A stretch of DNA of 64,000 bases from Polyangium sp. 15x6 (GCF_029960785.1 NZ_JASBQE010000002.1:124001-188000); one strand, 5' to 3'. Positions 25,870 to 34,871 are shown, numbered from the stretch's first letter. The notes: generated by a model from the letters alone, not told the origin. A program made the numbers and translations.

Positions 25870-26724
25870 ATGACCGCACCCGCCCGCATGCGCCTCGGCC
25901 TCCCCGACCTCGGGATCGGCGTGGGCCTGCGCCTGCCGCACTACGAGGAGATCTTCGAGACCCGGCCCAAGGTCGACTGGTTCGAGATCATCAGCGAGAA
26001 CTTCCTCGTCCCCGGCGGCGTGCCGCTCGCGAACCTCGACCGCGCCCTCGCCCACTACCCCGTGATCCAGCACGGCGTCACGCTCTCGATCGGCGGCACG
26101 ACCCCGCTCGACTTCGAGTTCCTCCGTGATCTCCGGACGCTGCTCCGCCGAACGAAATCTCCGTGGGTGAGTGATCACCTCTGCTGGACCGGCACCGCCA
26201 CGCTGAACACGCACGACCTCTTGCCCCTGCCCTACACCGCCGAGGTCATCCGCCACGTGGCCGCCCGCGCCCGCATCGTTCAGGACACGCTGGAGGTGCC
26301 GCTCGTCCTGGAGAACGTGTCGAGCTACCTCACGTACACGTCGAGCGACATGACCGAGTGGGACTTTCTCACCGCCGTCGTCGAAGAGGCGAACTGCGGG
26401 ATCCTGCTCGACGTCAACAACATCTACGTCTCGTCGGAAAACCACGGCTTCGACCCGCGCGCGTACGTCGACGCCGTCCCGGCCGAGCGCGTCGTGCAGA
26501 TCCACCTCGCCGGCCACACGAACTACGGCGACTACATCATCGACACGCACTCGGGCCCGGTGATCGATCCGGTCTGGGACCTCTACCGCCAGGCGATTCG
26601 CCGCGTCGGTCCGGTCTCCACGCTGATCGAGTGGGACGAGGACATCCCGCCGCTCGCCACGCTCCTCGCCGAGGCAGAGCGGGCGCGCGTCGTCCGCGAG
26701 GAGGCCCTGTCCCATGCGAAATGA
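25870..26724 (+). CDS. DUF692 multinuclear non-haem iron oxidase (MNIO)
   Basis: The 284-aa TIM-barrel protein has the family's residues in order: GVGLRLPHYEEI, WFEIISENF, HGVTLSIGG, WVSDHLCW, LENVSSY, LDVNNIYVSSENHGFDP, IHLAGH, IDTHSGPV and IEWDEDIP. The His, Asp and Glu residues in these blocks bind two or three iron ions. Characterised members (MbnB, TglH, bufferin enzymes) modify Cys in ribosomal peptides. The start at 25870 is the first ATG after the attenuator. It overlaps DUF2063 by 11 bp. Confidence 0.93.
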   Translation: MTAPARMRLGLPDLGIGVGLRLPHYEEIFETRPKVDWFEIISENFLVPGGVPLANLDRALAHYPVIQHGVTLSIGGTTPLDFEFLRDLRTLLRRTKSPWVSDHLCWTGTATLNTHDLLPLPYTAEVIRHVAARARIVQDTLEVPLVLENVSSYLTYTSSDMTEWDFLTAVVEEANCGILLDVNNIYVSSENHGFDPRAYVDAVPAERVVQIHLAGHTNYGDYIIDTHSGPVIDPVWDLYRQAIRRVGPVSTLIEWDEDIPPLATLLAEAERARVVREEALSHAK

Positions 26725-27556
26725 TCTCGCCTCGGTGCAAGCGTTCCTCGCGAGCGTGATCCCCGGCCACGCGCCGATCCCCGACGAACCGGCCCTCGCA
26801 GAGACGGCGGCGCGGTTCGTCACGGGAAACGGTCGCCTCACGCCGGCCGCGCAGGTCGACATCTACCGACGCCAGTTCTGGCTCCGCCACCGCGAGATCC
26901 TGCGCGACGATTTTCCCGCGCTCGCGCGTCTGCTCGGCGAGGACAAGTGGAACGCGTTCTGCCGCGACTTCCTCGGCGTCCATCCTCCTGCGCACGCCGC
27001 GTTCGAGAAGTTGATCGAGCCCGTGCCGCGCTTCGCCGAGACATGGACCGGCCTCGAAACGCAAGCCGAGCGCACGTTCGCCGCGGACCTCGCGCGCTAC
27101 GAGATCGCGCTCCTCGAGGTGCGTACGGGCCCCGACGCGCCGCCGCTCGATCCGCAGATGCTCGCGCGTCTGCCCGAGGACGCCTGGGAGCGCGCGCGGA
27201 TCGTGCTGCACCCCGCGATGCGACGGCTCTCGTTCGCCTACCCCGTGCACCGCCTCCGCAAGGCGTGGCTCGTCTCCGGCGAGCCGGCCGTCTTCCCCGA
27301 CGCACCCTCGCCCGCGCACATCGCGCTCTACCGCAACCGCGAGCTCGTCACGCACTTCGAGGAGCTCGAGCCCGAGGCCGCCACGCTGCTCGACCTCCTC
27401 GCCGAGGGTGTGCCGCTCGTGCCTGCGCTGGGCCGCCTCGCCGAGCCCTTGCCCGAGGATCGACAGGCCCACGTGGCGGCGAGCGTCGGGCGCTGGTTTC
27501 AGCAGTGGACGGCCCTCGGCATCGTGGCTTCGGTCGACCTCCCCTCATCTTCGTAG
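26714..27556 (+). CDS. DUF2063 partner protein
   Basis: The 280-aa protein has the N-terminal DUF2063 domain (LASVQAFLASVIPG, VDIYRRQFWLRHREIL, DDFPALARLLGEDKW). It continues into a C-terminal domain with HPAMRRLSFAYPVHRLRKAW. In known systems this protein works with DUF692, probably presenting the precursor peptide to the enzyme as MbnC does for MbnB. The gene overlaps DUF692 by 11 bp, indicating translational coupling. It is the last gene of the RiPP unit; 59 bp separate it from the YjbQ-family gene. Confidence 0.9.
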   Translation: MRNDLASVQAFLASVIPGHAPIPDEPALAETAARFVTGNGRLTPAAQVDIYRRQFWLRHREILRDDFPALARLLGEDKWNAFCRDFLGVHPPAHAAFEKLIEPVPRFAETWTGLETQAERTFAADLARYEIALLEVRTGPDAPPLDPQMLARLPEDAWERARIVLHPAMRRLSFAYPVHRLRKAWLVSGEPAVFPDAPSPAHIALYRNRELVTHFEELEPEAATLLDLLAEGVPLVPALGRLAEPLPEDRQAHVAASVGRWFQQWTALGIVASVDLPSSS

Positions 27557-27615
27557 TTGCAGAGAACCCCGACCATCGGACACGTTAGGAGCCACGTGCG
27601 GGGGGAAACGTGCCG

Positions 27616-28050
27616 ATGAGGGAGAGCGTCCACCAGAAGACCCTCGACATCCGCACCCGCGGGCGGGGTCTCTACGACGTCACGAGCGCGGTCGCGGCCG
27701 TGCTCGACGACGCGGGCATCACGATCGGCCTCTGCTCGCTCTTCCTCCAGCACACCTCGGCGAGCCTCGTCGTGCAGGAGAACGCCGATCCGGCCGTGCT
27801 CCGCGATCTCGATCGCTGGATGGCGCGCGTCGCGCCCGACGGCGCCGGCTACGAGCACGACGCCGAGGGCCCGGACGACATGCCCGCGCACATCCGCGCG
27901 GCCATCACGAGCACGAGCCTCACGATCCCGGTCACCGCGGGCAAGCTCGCGCTCGGCACCTGGCAAGCCATCTACGTCTGGGAGCACCGAACGAGCCCGC
28001 ACACGAGGCGCCTCGTGATCACCTTGCTCGGCGCCTCCGGAGGCCCATGA
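27616..28050 (+). CDS. YjbQ/UPF0047 family protein
   Basis: The 144-aa single-domain protein has the family's signature LFLQHTSASLVVQENADP and a C-terminal LALGTWQAIYVWEHR strand. UPF0047 proteins form trimers with a metal-binding His cluster; some have weak thiamine-phosphate synthase activity, and the role is unclear. ATG 27616 is preferred over GTG 27610 because GGGGGA lies nine bases upstream of it. The stop overlaps the next start (ATGA). It is probably expressed with the two following genes. Confidence 0.9.
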   Translation: MRESVHQKTLDIRTRGRGLYDVTSAVAAVLDDAGITIGLCSLFLQHTSASLVVQENADPAVLRDLDRWMARVAPDGAGYEHDAEGPDDMPAHIRAAITSTSLTIPVTAGKLALGTWQAIYVWEHRTSPHTRRLVITLLGASGGP

Positions 28051-28466
28051 ACGCACGTACTTCGATCTTCGCCCGCGCCCTTTTCGTCCTTCCTTTGGCC
28101 CTCGCGTTCGCCGCGACGCTCGTCTCCGCCTGCGCCGGCAGCCTGCCGACGAGCCTCGAAGACGGCCGCTTTCAGACGTGCGAGACGAACGAAGACTGCG
28201 CCGCGCGCGACGCCGGGGTCGGGGGCGGGATCTGCTGGAACCTGCGCTGCGTGCAGTGCCGCTACGACACGGACTGCGCCGCGGGCTCGTACTGCGCCGA
28301 CAACCTCTGCAAGACGCTCGATCCGAAGCCGGCCGAGGAGAAGGACCCGACGGACCAGAACGCGAAGAACATCGACGAGTGCATCAAGGCCTGCACCGAC
28401 AAGGAGTGCATCGACACGTGCAACGCGCGTTTCCCCGACGCGAAGAAGAAGCGGAGGGGGCGATGA
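28047..28466 (+). CDS. Cys-rich lipoprotein
   Basis: The 139-aa protein has a signal ending in a lipobox (ALAFAATLVSAC). About twelve cysteines follow, in a pattern common to myxobacterial surface proteins (TCETNEDCAARDA, CRYDTDCAAGSYCADNLC, CIKACTDKECIDTC). It probably forms several disulfides outside the cytoplasm. No enzyme function is apparent. Both ends overlap neighbours by ATGA, so the three genes 27616-29170 are translationally coupled. Confidence 0.8.
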   Translation: MNARTSIFARALFVLPLALAFAATLVSACAGSLPTSLEDGRFQTCETNEDCAARDAGVGGGICWNLRCVQCRYDTDCAAGSYCADNLCKTLDPKPAEEKDPTDQNAKNIDECIKACTDKECIDTCNARFPDAKKKRRGR

Positions 28467-29170
28467 CGCTCGTCGAGACGGCCAAGGGCATCCTCGACAC
28501 GGCACGCATCAGCGTGCCCACGGTCGTCGACGCGGCGATGGGACGTCTCGACGCCGAGACGTGCGACGAGCGGCTCGCGTGGTGGTCGCGCAAGCTCTTC
28601 GCGGACGCGGAGGTCAGCCTCGTCGTGCGCGGGCGCGAGCACCTCGGCGATGGACGCGAGACGTTCATCGTGATGTCGAACCACCAGAGCCTCTACGACA
28701 TCCCGGCGCTCTACCGCGCGATCCCGGATCGAAGGCTGCGCATGGTGGCGAAGGCGGAGCTCTTCGACGTGCCGGTCTGGGGCCACGCGATGAAGGCCGC
28801 GGGGTTCGTCCGCGTCGAGCGCGGCAACCGCACGCAGGCCGTCGATGCGCTGCGCACGTCGAGCAGCATCCTGGAGGAAGGCTCGCTGCTCTGGATCGCG
28901 CCCGAGGGGACACGCAGCGCGACGGGGATCGTGGGGAGTTTCAAGAGCGGAGGGTTTCACCTGGCGCTCGAGACGGGCCACCGCATCTTGCCGGTGGCGA
29001 TCGACGGCACGCGCGACGTGCTGCCGGCGCGTGGGACGATCGTACGCAAGGGCAAACGCGTGGTCGTGACGATCCTGCCGCCGATCGATCCGAAGGCGTA
29101 CGGCAAGGAGCACCGCAAGGAGCTCACGGTCGCGGTGCACGACGCGATCGTCGAGGCGATGAGCCGCTAG
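28463..29170 (+). CDS. 1-acylglycerol-3-phosphate acyltransferase-like (PlsC)
   Basis: The 235-aa protein has the acyltransferase motifs in order: NHQSLYDIP (HX4D), FVRVERGNR, PEGTRS and ILPVAIDGT. This family adds an acyl chain to lysophosphatidic acid or related lipids at the inner membrane. No strong membrane helix is visible. It is coupled to the lipoprotein gene by ATGA. Its TAG stop overlaps the TAG stop of the convergent SGNH hydrolase gene in a shared CTAG. A generic PlsC call is safer than a specific gene name. Confidence 0.88.
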   Translation: MTLVETAKGILDTARISVPTVVDAAMGRLDAETCDERLAWWSRKLFADAEVSLVVRGREHLGDGRETFIVMSNHQSLYDIPALYRAIPDRRLRMVAKAELFDVPVWGHAMKAAGFVRVERGNRTQAVDALRTSSSILEEGSLLWIAPEGTRSATGIVGSFKSGGFHLALETGHRILPVAIDGTRDVLPARGTIVRKGKRVVVTILPPIDPKAYGKEHRKELTVAVHDAIVEAMSR

Positions 29171-30078
29171 GGCTGCGTCTGCGCGGTCTTCTGCGGGCTC
29201 GGGCTCGGGCCTCCGGCGTTCTTCTCCGGGCGCAGGCGCCAGGGGTTCACGGCGTGGCGGCCGGATCCCTTGGGCAGCGCCTCGCCGTCCTTGGGCGCGG
29301 GCGCGCGCTCGGCGAGCAGCCATCGGAAGAACGCGTCGGCCCACGCGGCGCCGCCGGGGTTATCGGGGTGGATCCCGTCGGGTTGCCGCGAGATCGGGCC
29401 GGCGACCGCGTCCGAGTCGAAGAAGCGGCAGGGCGAGATGTGCTTGCGGAAGACCTCGATGATGCCCGTGTCCTTGCGCCAGAGCGGCGGCGAGACCCAC
29501 ACGCACGGCCTGTCTCCGACGATCTTGACCAGCCGCTCGACCGCGTCCGCGCGCGCGGCGGGATCGGTCAACGTCACCTCGTTCGCGCCGAGGTTGATGA
29601 TCACGAGATCCGGGTGGTAGTCGCCGACGAGCTTCGCGAGCTTGAGGTGCCAGCTCGTCGTGTACGAGGCCTGCTCGGAGCGGACCTCGTAGAGCGCGCC
29701 GACGGCCTTCATCTTGGGCCGAAGCGCCTGTGAAAAGCCGGCCATGAGGAACGAGTCGCCGATGTGCAGGACCACGGTGCGAGGCTCGATCGGCGGCGCC
29801 GCTTCGGGTTTGACTGCCGATCCACCGGAAGCAGGAACCGCAGCCTCGGCGCTGGAAGCAGGAGACGCAGCGTCGACCTCTCCAGAAGTCCCTGCGGGAG
29901 GCGTGGGGGGCAGAGGAAGGGCCGCATCGCGGCCCGACCGGAGCCCATCACCGCTGGCAACGTGCGTGGTGCTTGCTGGCGTGGCAGGCTGCGCGTCCGG
30001 AGGCGCTGCGGAGGCGCACGCGCCAACGAGGGAAAGAAGCGTGGGCGCGAGGATCGGAGCGAAGCTCGAAGAGCGCAT
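29167..30078 (-). CDS. SGNH/GDSL-type hydrolase, lipoprotein
   Basis: The 303-aa protein has a lipoprotein-like signal (LAPTLLSLVGAC) and an Ala/Pro/Ser linker of about 80 residues. An SGNH hydrolase domain follows: block I HIGDSFLMAG (catalytic Ser), INLGANE for block III, and DGIHPDNPGG for the catalytic Asp-His. Such enzymes are esterases or acyl-transfer enzymes, often on cell-wall sugars (compare DUF459 proteins). The C-terminal ~45 residues are Pro/Lys-rich. It is divergent from the site-2 protease gene (96 bp). Confidence 0.82.
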   Translation of the reverse strand: MRSSSFAPILAPTLLSLVGACASAAPPDAQPATPASTTHVASGDGLRSGRDAALPLPPTPPAGTSGEVDAASPASSAEAAVPASGGSAVKPEAAPPIEPRTVVLHIGDSFLMAGFSQALRPKMKAVGALYEVRSEQASYTTSWHLKLAKLVGDYHPDLVIINLGANEVTLTDPAARADAVERLVKIVGDRPCVWVSPPLWRKDTGIIEVFRKHISPCRFFDSDAVAGPISRQPDGIHPDNPGGAAWADAFFRWLLAERAPAPKDGEALPKGSGRHAVNPWRLRPEKNAGGPSPSPQKTAQTQP

Positions 30079-30174
30079 CGGAGGTCTCAGGGCTCCGCAC
30101 TCTACGGCACACTTCGTCCGAGCCGCAAAGAAACGGCCCGCCTCGGGCGGGCGTGCACTAGGATATTCGAGGGC

Positions 30175-31605
30175 ATGAATTTCAGGCTGTTCGGCATCGA
30201 CGTCGAGGTCCAGGCGAGCTTCTGGTTCAGCACAGTGCTGCTCGGCATCAGCTTCGTGGACCTGTCGCGCGGCCCCGCCGGGCTCGTGCCGCTCGCCTTG
30301 TGGGCGTTCGTCGTGCTCGTGAGCGTCCTCATGCACGAGTTCGGGCACGCCCTGGCGATCCGACGGTACCGCATCCAGCCGGAGATCACGCTCTTCCTCA
30401 TGGGCGGGGTGACCCGCTGGCAGCAGGTCCTCCCGCTCCGGCGCATCGATCACATCTTCATCAGCCTGGCCGGTCCCCTCGCTGGATTTGCCTTCGCGGG
30501 CCCGTTCCTCGCGCTCGATTACTGGCTCGACCACCACGCGTCGACCGAGATCGTCGCGCGTGTCCCCTCGCTCGTCCGCTCCACGATCACCCTCTTCATC
30601 TACGTGAACGTGCGCTGGGGGCTCATCAACCTCCTGCCCGTCCTGCCGCTCGACGGCGGACACGTGCTCGAGCACGCGCTCGGCCCGCGGCGCGTCCGCC
30701 TCGTGGCGGGGCTGTCGATGCTCGCGGGCTTCGCCGTGGCGCTCTACGGCCTCCGCACGCACAACATGTTGCTGGCCATGATGTTCGGCATGCTCGCGTT
30801 CCAGAGCCTGCGCCGCATGCAGATGCTCGGCCCCGGCGAGGCCGAGGAGGATCCGCGGCCGCACGCGCCGGCGCCGGACACGGAGCCCGCGCTCTCGGGC
30901 GAGCAGCTCTCGCTCCTGCTTCGCGCTCGCCAGGCGGTCGCGGACGAGGACCTCGGCCGCGCGCGGAGCCTCGTCCAGGAAATTTTCTCGTACGAGCAGC
31001 GCACGGGCGAGCCGCTCCCGCCGCGCGCGCGCCGCGAGGCGTTCGAGGTGCTCGGCTGGGTCGCGCTCGTGAGCGACCACGTCGACGAGGCGGCGCAACG
31101 CGTGGCCGAGGCGCGCAAGCTCGGCGAGGTCGATCCGGCGCTCGTGGGCGCGGTGCACTTCGCCAAGCGCGAGCTCAACGCGGCGAGGCGCGTGCTCGAA
31201 GCCGCGCGCGCGGCCGGCGACGATCGCAAGGAGATCGTCGGCCCGCTCGTGCAGATCCTCCTCGAGCAGGGCGAGGTCGCGCGCGCCGCGGCGATCGCCT
31301 ACGACATCGTCGACTCGCTCAGCGAGGACGACGCGCGCAAGATGGCGAAGCTCGCCTTCGAGGGCCGCGCGTTCGACTGGTCGGCGCGCCTCTCGGAGGC
31401 CGTCTTCGAGCGGCAGAAGAGCGCCGAGGACGCCTACGAGGCGGCGCGCGCGCACGCGCAGGACGGCGCCTACGAGCGCGCGCTCGACATGCTGCGCAAG
31501 GCCGTCGAGGCCGGCTTCAGCGACCGAGGCCGCGTCTGGTCGGACAAAGCGCTCGAAGCGCTGCGCACGCGAAGCGGGCTCGAAGCCGTCGTCCCGCGTC
31601 CGTAA
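30175..31605 (+). CDS. Site-2 protease (M50) with C-terminal TPR-like region
   Basis: The 476-aa protein has an N-terminal membrane domain with the zinc motif HEFGH (residues 54-58) and the second motif NLLPVLPLDGGH (third ligand Asp near 158). It belongs to the M50 group that cuts membrane-embedded substrates such as anti-sigma factors. Residues ~240-470 form helical repeats like TPRs (ARQAVADEDLGRARSLVQEI, AAAIAYDIVDSL), probably for binding partners. No PDZ or CBS domain is present. It stands alone, between a divergent hydrolase and a convergent dUTPase gene. Confidence 0.88.
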   Translation: MNFRLFGIDVEVQASFWFSTVLLGISFVDLSRGPAGLVPLALWAFVVLVSVLMHEFGHALAIRRYRIQPEITLFLMGGVTRWQQVLPLRRIDHIFISLAGPLAGFAFAGPFLALDYWLDHHASTEIVARVPSLVRSTITLFIYVNVRWGLINLLPVLPLDGGHVLEHALGPRRVRLVAGLSMLAGFAVALYGLRTHNMLLAMMFGMLAFQSLRRMQMLGPGEAEEDPRPHAPAPDTEPALSGEQLSLLLRARQAVADEDLGRARSLVQEIFSYEQRTGEPLPPRARREAFEVLGWVALVSDHVDEAAQRVAEARKLGEVDPALVGAVHFAKRELNAARRVLEAARAAGDDRKEIVGPLVQILLEQGEVARAAAIAYDIVDSLSEDDARKMAKLAFEGRAFDWSARLSEAVFERQKSAEDAYEAARAHAQDGAYERALDMLRKAVEAGFSDRGRVWSDKALEALRTRSGLEAVVPRP

Positions 31606-31607
31606 AA

Positions 31608-31637
31608 CTCCCCTCCCCCGCTGGCGGGAGAGGGGCT
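31608..31637. terminator. Bidirectional terminator hairpin
   Basis: The stem CCCCTCCCCCGC/GCGGGAGAGGGG lies between the convergent site-2 protease and dut genes. It belongs to a common repeat type in high-GC genomes; a diverged copy appears near 33240-33297 after the tRNA. Confidence 0.55.
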
Positions 31638-31650
31638 CGGGGTGAGGGTC

Positions 31651-32106
31651 TCACCGCCCCGTCGAACCGTACCCGCCTTCGCCTCGCGCCGTCTCGTCGA
31701 GCGACTCCACGACGACGAGCTCGGCGCGCGCCACGGGACAGATCACGAGCTGCGCGATCCTCTCCCCGCGCCGCACGACGAACGGCGCGTCGCCGTGGTT
31801 CACGAGCAGCACCATCAGCTCGCCGCGGTAGTCCGGATCGATCGTCCCGGGCGCGTTCAGCACCGTGATCCCGTGCTTCAACGCGAGCCCCGAGCGCGGC
31901 CGCACCTGCCCCTCGTAGCCCTCGGGGATGGCGACACGCACGCCCGTCGGCACGAGCTTGCGCTGCCCGGGGCCGATCGAGACGTCCTCGACCACCGCGG
32001 CGCACAGATCGAGGCCCACGGCGCCTGCGGACTGATACGCCGGCAGCGGCACGTCCGCGCCGCCCACGCGCACGCACGCGATGCGCACGGATGCTCCGTG
32101 GGTCAC
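31651..32106 (-). CDS. dut: dUTP diphosphatase
   Basis: The 151-aa protein has all five conserved dUTPase motifs, including AGAVGLDL (I), [11 protein letters not shown] (III), [14 protein letters not shown] (II/III) and the C-terminal [10 protein letters not shown] (V). It hydrolyses dUTP to dUMP and pyrophosphate, keeping uracil out of DNA and feeding dTMP synthesis; the active form is a trimer. It starts with GTG at 32106, overlapping the S1-protein stop (GTGA). Length is normal. Confidence 0.95.
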   Translation of the reverse strand: MTHGASVRIACVRVGGADVPLPAYQSAGAVGLDLCAAVVEDVSIGPGQRKLVPTGVRVAIPEGYEGQVRPRSGLALKHGITVLNAPGTIDPDYRGELMVLLVNHGDAPFVVRRGERIAQLVICPVARAELVVVESLDETARGEGGYGSTGR

Positions 32107-32882
32107 TTCTTCTTCTTCGACAGCAGATCGCCGAGCGTCCCGAACCCGCGCGGCTCGGGCTTCTTCGCGGCGCCTTGCGGGGCCTTCTTGCCGTCGGCCT
32201 TGGGTTTGTCCGTCCCGGCCTCGGCCGCTTCGGCGCCGCCTTGATCCTTGAACTTCTCGAACGAGCTGCGCTCCTCGTCGCGCGCGACCGCGGACACCGA
32301 CAGGCGGATCTTGCCCTCCTGATCGATGTTCACGATCTTCGTCTCGACCTCCTGGCCGACGGTGAAGTGCTTCTTCAGGTCGGCGCCGCGCGGCGTGCCG
32401 GTCTCCGCGGTGGGGATGAGCCCGCGGCCGCTGCGGCCCTGAGTGCCTGCAATCTGCACGAACACGCCGTAGCGCTCGACGCCGGTGACGCTGCCCTTGA
32501 CGCGCGCGCCCTCGACGAGGACGGGGGCCTGGCCCTTGGCGCCAAGGCCGATGGAGGTGGTGAGCGCCTCACCTTCCGCGTTGCGGATGAAGAGGGGGCT
32601 CAAGCGGACCTGGCCGGTGCCGCGATCGATGGCGGCGACGGTGGCGCTGACCTTGTTGCCGACGGCGACGAGCAACTTGCCGTCGGGATCGGTGAGGTCG
32701 ATCCGTTCGAAGTAGCCCTCTTGCTTGCCGCCGAGATCAGCGAACACGGCGTTCTGGGCGACGACGACGATGGTCACTTCGACCTTGTCGCCCACATGGA
32801 AGCGGCGTCGCTCCTGGCGACCGCCGCCCGCTTGCTCGAACAGGGCCCCGAAGGACTCCGACGTTTCCCGGCGCTCGGACAT
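32103..32882 (-). CDS. S1 RNA-binding domain protein (two S1 domains)
   Basis: The 259-aa protein has a first S1 domain (about residues 28-90, [26 protein letters not shown]) and a second one (about 115-195, [40 protein letters not shown]). A Lys/Ala-rich tail follows. It is expected to bind RNA in the cytoplasm and resembles truncated ribosomal S1-like proteins. It is the first gene of a two-gene unit with dut. The 216 bp upstream, to the tRNA, hold its promoter; no clear element was identified. Confidence 0.85.
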   Translation of the reverse strand: MSERRETSESFGALFEQAGGGRQERRRFHVGDKVEVTIVVVAQNAVFADLGGKQEGYFERIDLTDPDGKLLVAVGNKVSATVAAIDRGTGQVRLSPLFIRNAEGEALTTSIGLGAKGQAPVLVEGARVKGSVTGVERYGVFVQIAGTQGRSGRGLIPTAETGTPRGADLKKHFTVGQEVETKIVNIDQEGKIRLSVSAVARDEERSSFEKFKDQGGAEAAEAGTDKPKADGKKAPQGAAKKPEPRGFGTLGDLLSKKKK

Positions 32883-33098
32883 GGTGGACCGCCTCTTAGC
32901 GCGGCTGCGCCGGGAAGGCGAGGGAACGGATGCGGAGGCGAGGCGCGAAGGTGAGCGCGGCGACGGGCGTGAGCGCGGAGGCGGAGGCGGGAGAGGGTGG
33001 ACGGAGGGAAGGATCGTTTCCTGCTTGTCGCAGACGGGCCGGATCGTGCTAGGGTGCCGCCCGCGATGCGCCGGAGGGAGTTCTCGCCGGAACGTCCA

Positions 33099-33171
33099 GG
33101 GTCGATAGCTCAGTCGGTAGAGCTGCGGGCTTTTAACCCGTAGGTCCAGGGTTCGAGTCCCTGTCGACCCA
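33099..33171 (+). tRNA. tRNA-Lys (anticodon UUU)
   Basis: The cloverleaf is complete. The acceptor GGGTCGA pairs with TCGACCC, the D-arm is GCTCAGTCGGTAGAGC, and the anticodon stem-loop is GCGGG-CTTTTAA-CCCGT with anticodon TTT. The T-arm is CCAGG-GTTCGAG-TCCCTG-like. Discriminator A171 is followed by CC but not CCA. DNA composition changes right after it and prophage genes begin, so its 3' half is the likely integration site (attL). Confidence 0.95.
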
Positions 33172-33794
33172 CCTAATAGTACGATACAATACAATTTCGT
33201 AAGTACGCGGAATTGTTGAGAAAACCGGCGCTCAATACCCTCTCCCCGGGGCGACCTAACAGAGGTCGTCTCGAACCGCTCCCGCCTCGGGAGAGGGCCA
33301 TGCGACGACGCCACGGTAACAGCGCGGTAACGCTCCGAGGGCCCTTCTGGGCCTCATCCCTCCCCCTCCGCGCCCTCACGGCCATGCCCTCACCACGGGG
33401 CCGAGCCACGGTCGTCGTCCTCCAGGAAGACGGCTGATGGCCCAGCTCCATCCTCCACTCGTCCTCGATGACGCTCGGTCCCCTCGACCCGAGCGGGCGC
33501 CGACGTGTGTCCATCGTCCGTCCGTCGGCACGGACGATCCATGGTCGGGTGTCCATGGTCGGGCGGCTCGGGTGTTTGGGTGAGACCAACGAGTCCCTTT
33601 CACCATACCATTAAGCAATTAATCATTAAACAATTACCTAGTTTCCTATCGCAATAACTGCAAACTGACTGACGAGTCAGTCACAAGGAAAGTTACATGG
33701 TCATGTCGATTTTGCTTGACATATACTCAGTATAATTTGACATGTAGCCGTGTGGGCTAGCGAGGTGTCCGCGCTCGGGTAGAGTGCCCCGGCC
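33172..33794. promoter_or_regulatory. Prophage left-end control region with AT-rich island and operator-like palindrome
   Basis: No gene is visible in 620 bp. The stretch just after the tRNA (33172-33225) and 33600-33750 are AT-rich against a GC-rich background. At 33666-33683 a near-perfect palindrome TGACTGAC-GA-GTCAGTCA looks like a repressor operator. At 33717-33745 there are two TTGACAT words and a TATAAT, but the TTGACA-TATAAT spacing (9 bp) is not that of a standard promoter. Start of the DUF2806-like gene follows. Confidence 0.5.
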
Positions 33795-34871
33795 ATGGGT
33801 GACCCCTCCCCCTTCAGCGTCAACATCCCCATCAAGGGGTTCAGCAAGCTGTTCGACATCCTCAAGAGCTACTTCGGCACGAAGCTGATTCGTCCCACCG
33901 CGGAGGCCGAAGCCCACGCGAAGCTCCTTACTGCGCAAACGGACGCCCAGGTGAAACCCCTCCTCGCGCAAACGGACGCCCAGGTGAGGCTCATCGCGGT
34001 TCAGGCCGAGCTTGCGGAGAGGAAAGCGCGGCTCCAGGGCGAACACGAGCTTCGGGCCCTCGAAGAGGAGCTTCGAGCGAAGGCCCTTCCTGCCCCTGTC
34101 GAAGACATCATCGACGTCATGTGGGAACCGGCTGCTGCCGAGATCGTGGTCGATACTCCTCAACAGAAGCCCTTCGAGCACGTCGAGCAGAAGCGATTCC
34201 GGAACATCAAGCAGGTGACGGCACACGCCATGAGGGCTCTCCCCGAGCACCAGGAAGTTTCGGACGAGCCCGTCGACCCCGATTGGACTGCAAGATTCTT
34301 CGACAACGTGAAGGACGTGTCGAACGAGGACATGCAGAAGCTTTGGGCCCAGCTCCTTGCGGGCGAGATTGCTCAGCCTGGCAGGTTCTCTCTGCGTACC
34401 CTGGAGACGCTGCGGAACCTCACCTCTGCGGAGGCGCAGCTCTTCCATCGCTACCTGACCTTTTGCGACGACAGCGGACAGATATTCCTTCCAGGCGACG
34501 ATGTACTGCCGGCGCGCTGCGGGATGCACCACTCTGAGATGTTGCAGCTCGTGGACTGCGGCCTGCTGCTTCCAGAGAAGGATTTCATGTTCGGAAACAC
34601 CGAGGGCGCGGAGCTACGCATTCGTTATCGAGGGAAGATTCTCCGTATCTACGGCTCGGGATCGCAGAAGAGAATCCTACCCAAGTTCTGGGGTGGTGTG
34701 GCTTTCACTCTGACTGGAGCCGGGCGCGAATTGGGCAACTTGCAAGTTCCACCCGTGGACGAGCGTTACCTCCGCGCCCTCATCGATTCAGCGGCGGCCG
34801 TCGAGCTGAAGGGCGAATACGTCGACGCTCCCGCCACGCCTCCTGCGACAGGTTCGCCCACGTCTACCTGA
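33795..34871 (+). CDS. DUF2806-like protein
   Basis: The 358-aa protein starts with a coiled-coil-like region with the repeated phrase LLAQTDAQV and many charged residues (about 35-100). It then has RFRNIKQVTAHAMRALPE and the family block WTARFFDNVKDVSNEDMQKL, then WAQLLAGEI, followed by FSLRTLETLRNLTSAEAQLF. This block is shared by DUF2806 and related Abi-alpha-like proteins found on phages and in defence islands. There is no signal peptide. It stands alone at the prophage edge, a usual place for a lysogenic moron gene. A role in superinfection exclusion is a hypothesis only. Confidence 0.7.
   Translation: MGDPSPFSVNIPIKGFSKLFDILKSYFGTKLIRPTAEAEAHAKLLTAQTDAQVKPLLAQTDAQVRLIAVQAELAERKARLQGEHELRALEEELRAKALPAPVEDIIDVMWEPAAAEIVVDTPQQKPFEHVEQKRFRNIKQVTAHAMRALPEHQEVSDEPVDPDWTARFFDNVKDVSNEDMQKLWAQLLAGEIAQPGRFSLRTLETLRNLTSAEAQLFHRYLTFCDDSGQIFLPGDDVLPARCGMHHSEMLQLVDCGLLLPEKDFMFGNTEGAELRIRYRGKILRIYGSGSQKRILPKFWGGVAFTLTGAGRELGNLQVPPVDERYLRALIDSAAAVELKGEYVDAPATPPATGSPTST

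Noticed and set aside
29167-31455. Very long minus-strand frame covering the site-2 protease gene
   Set aside because: Only its last ~300 codons form the SGNH hydrolase; the rest is the shadow of the site-2 protease gene on the plus strand.
33716-33745. Standard sigma-70 promoter TTGACA...TATAAT
   Set aside because: The two boxes are only nine bases apart, too close for a functional promoter.
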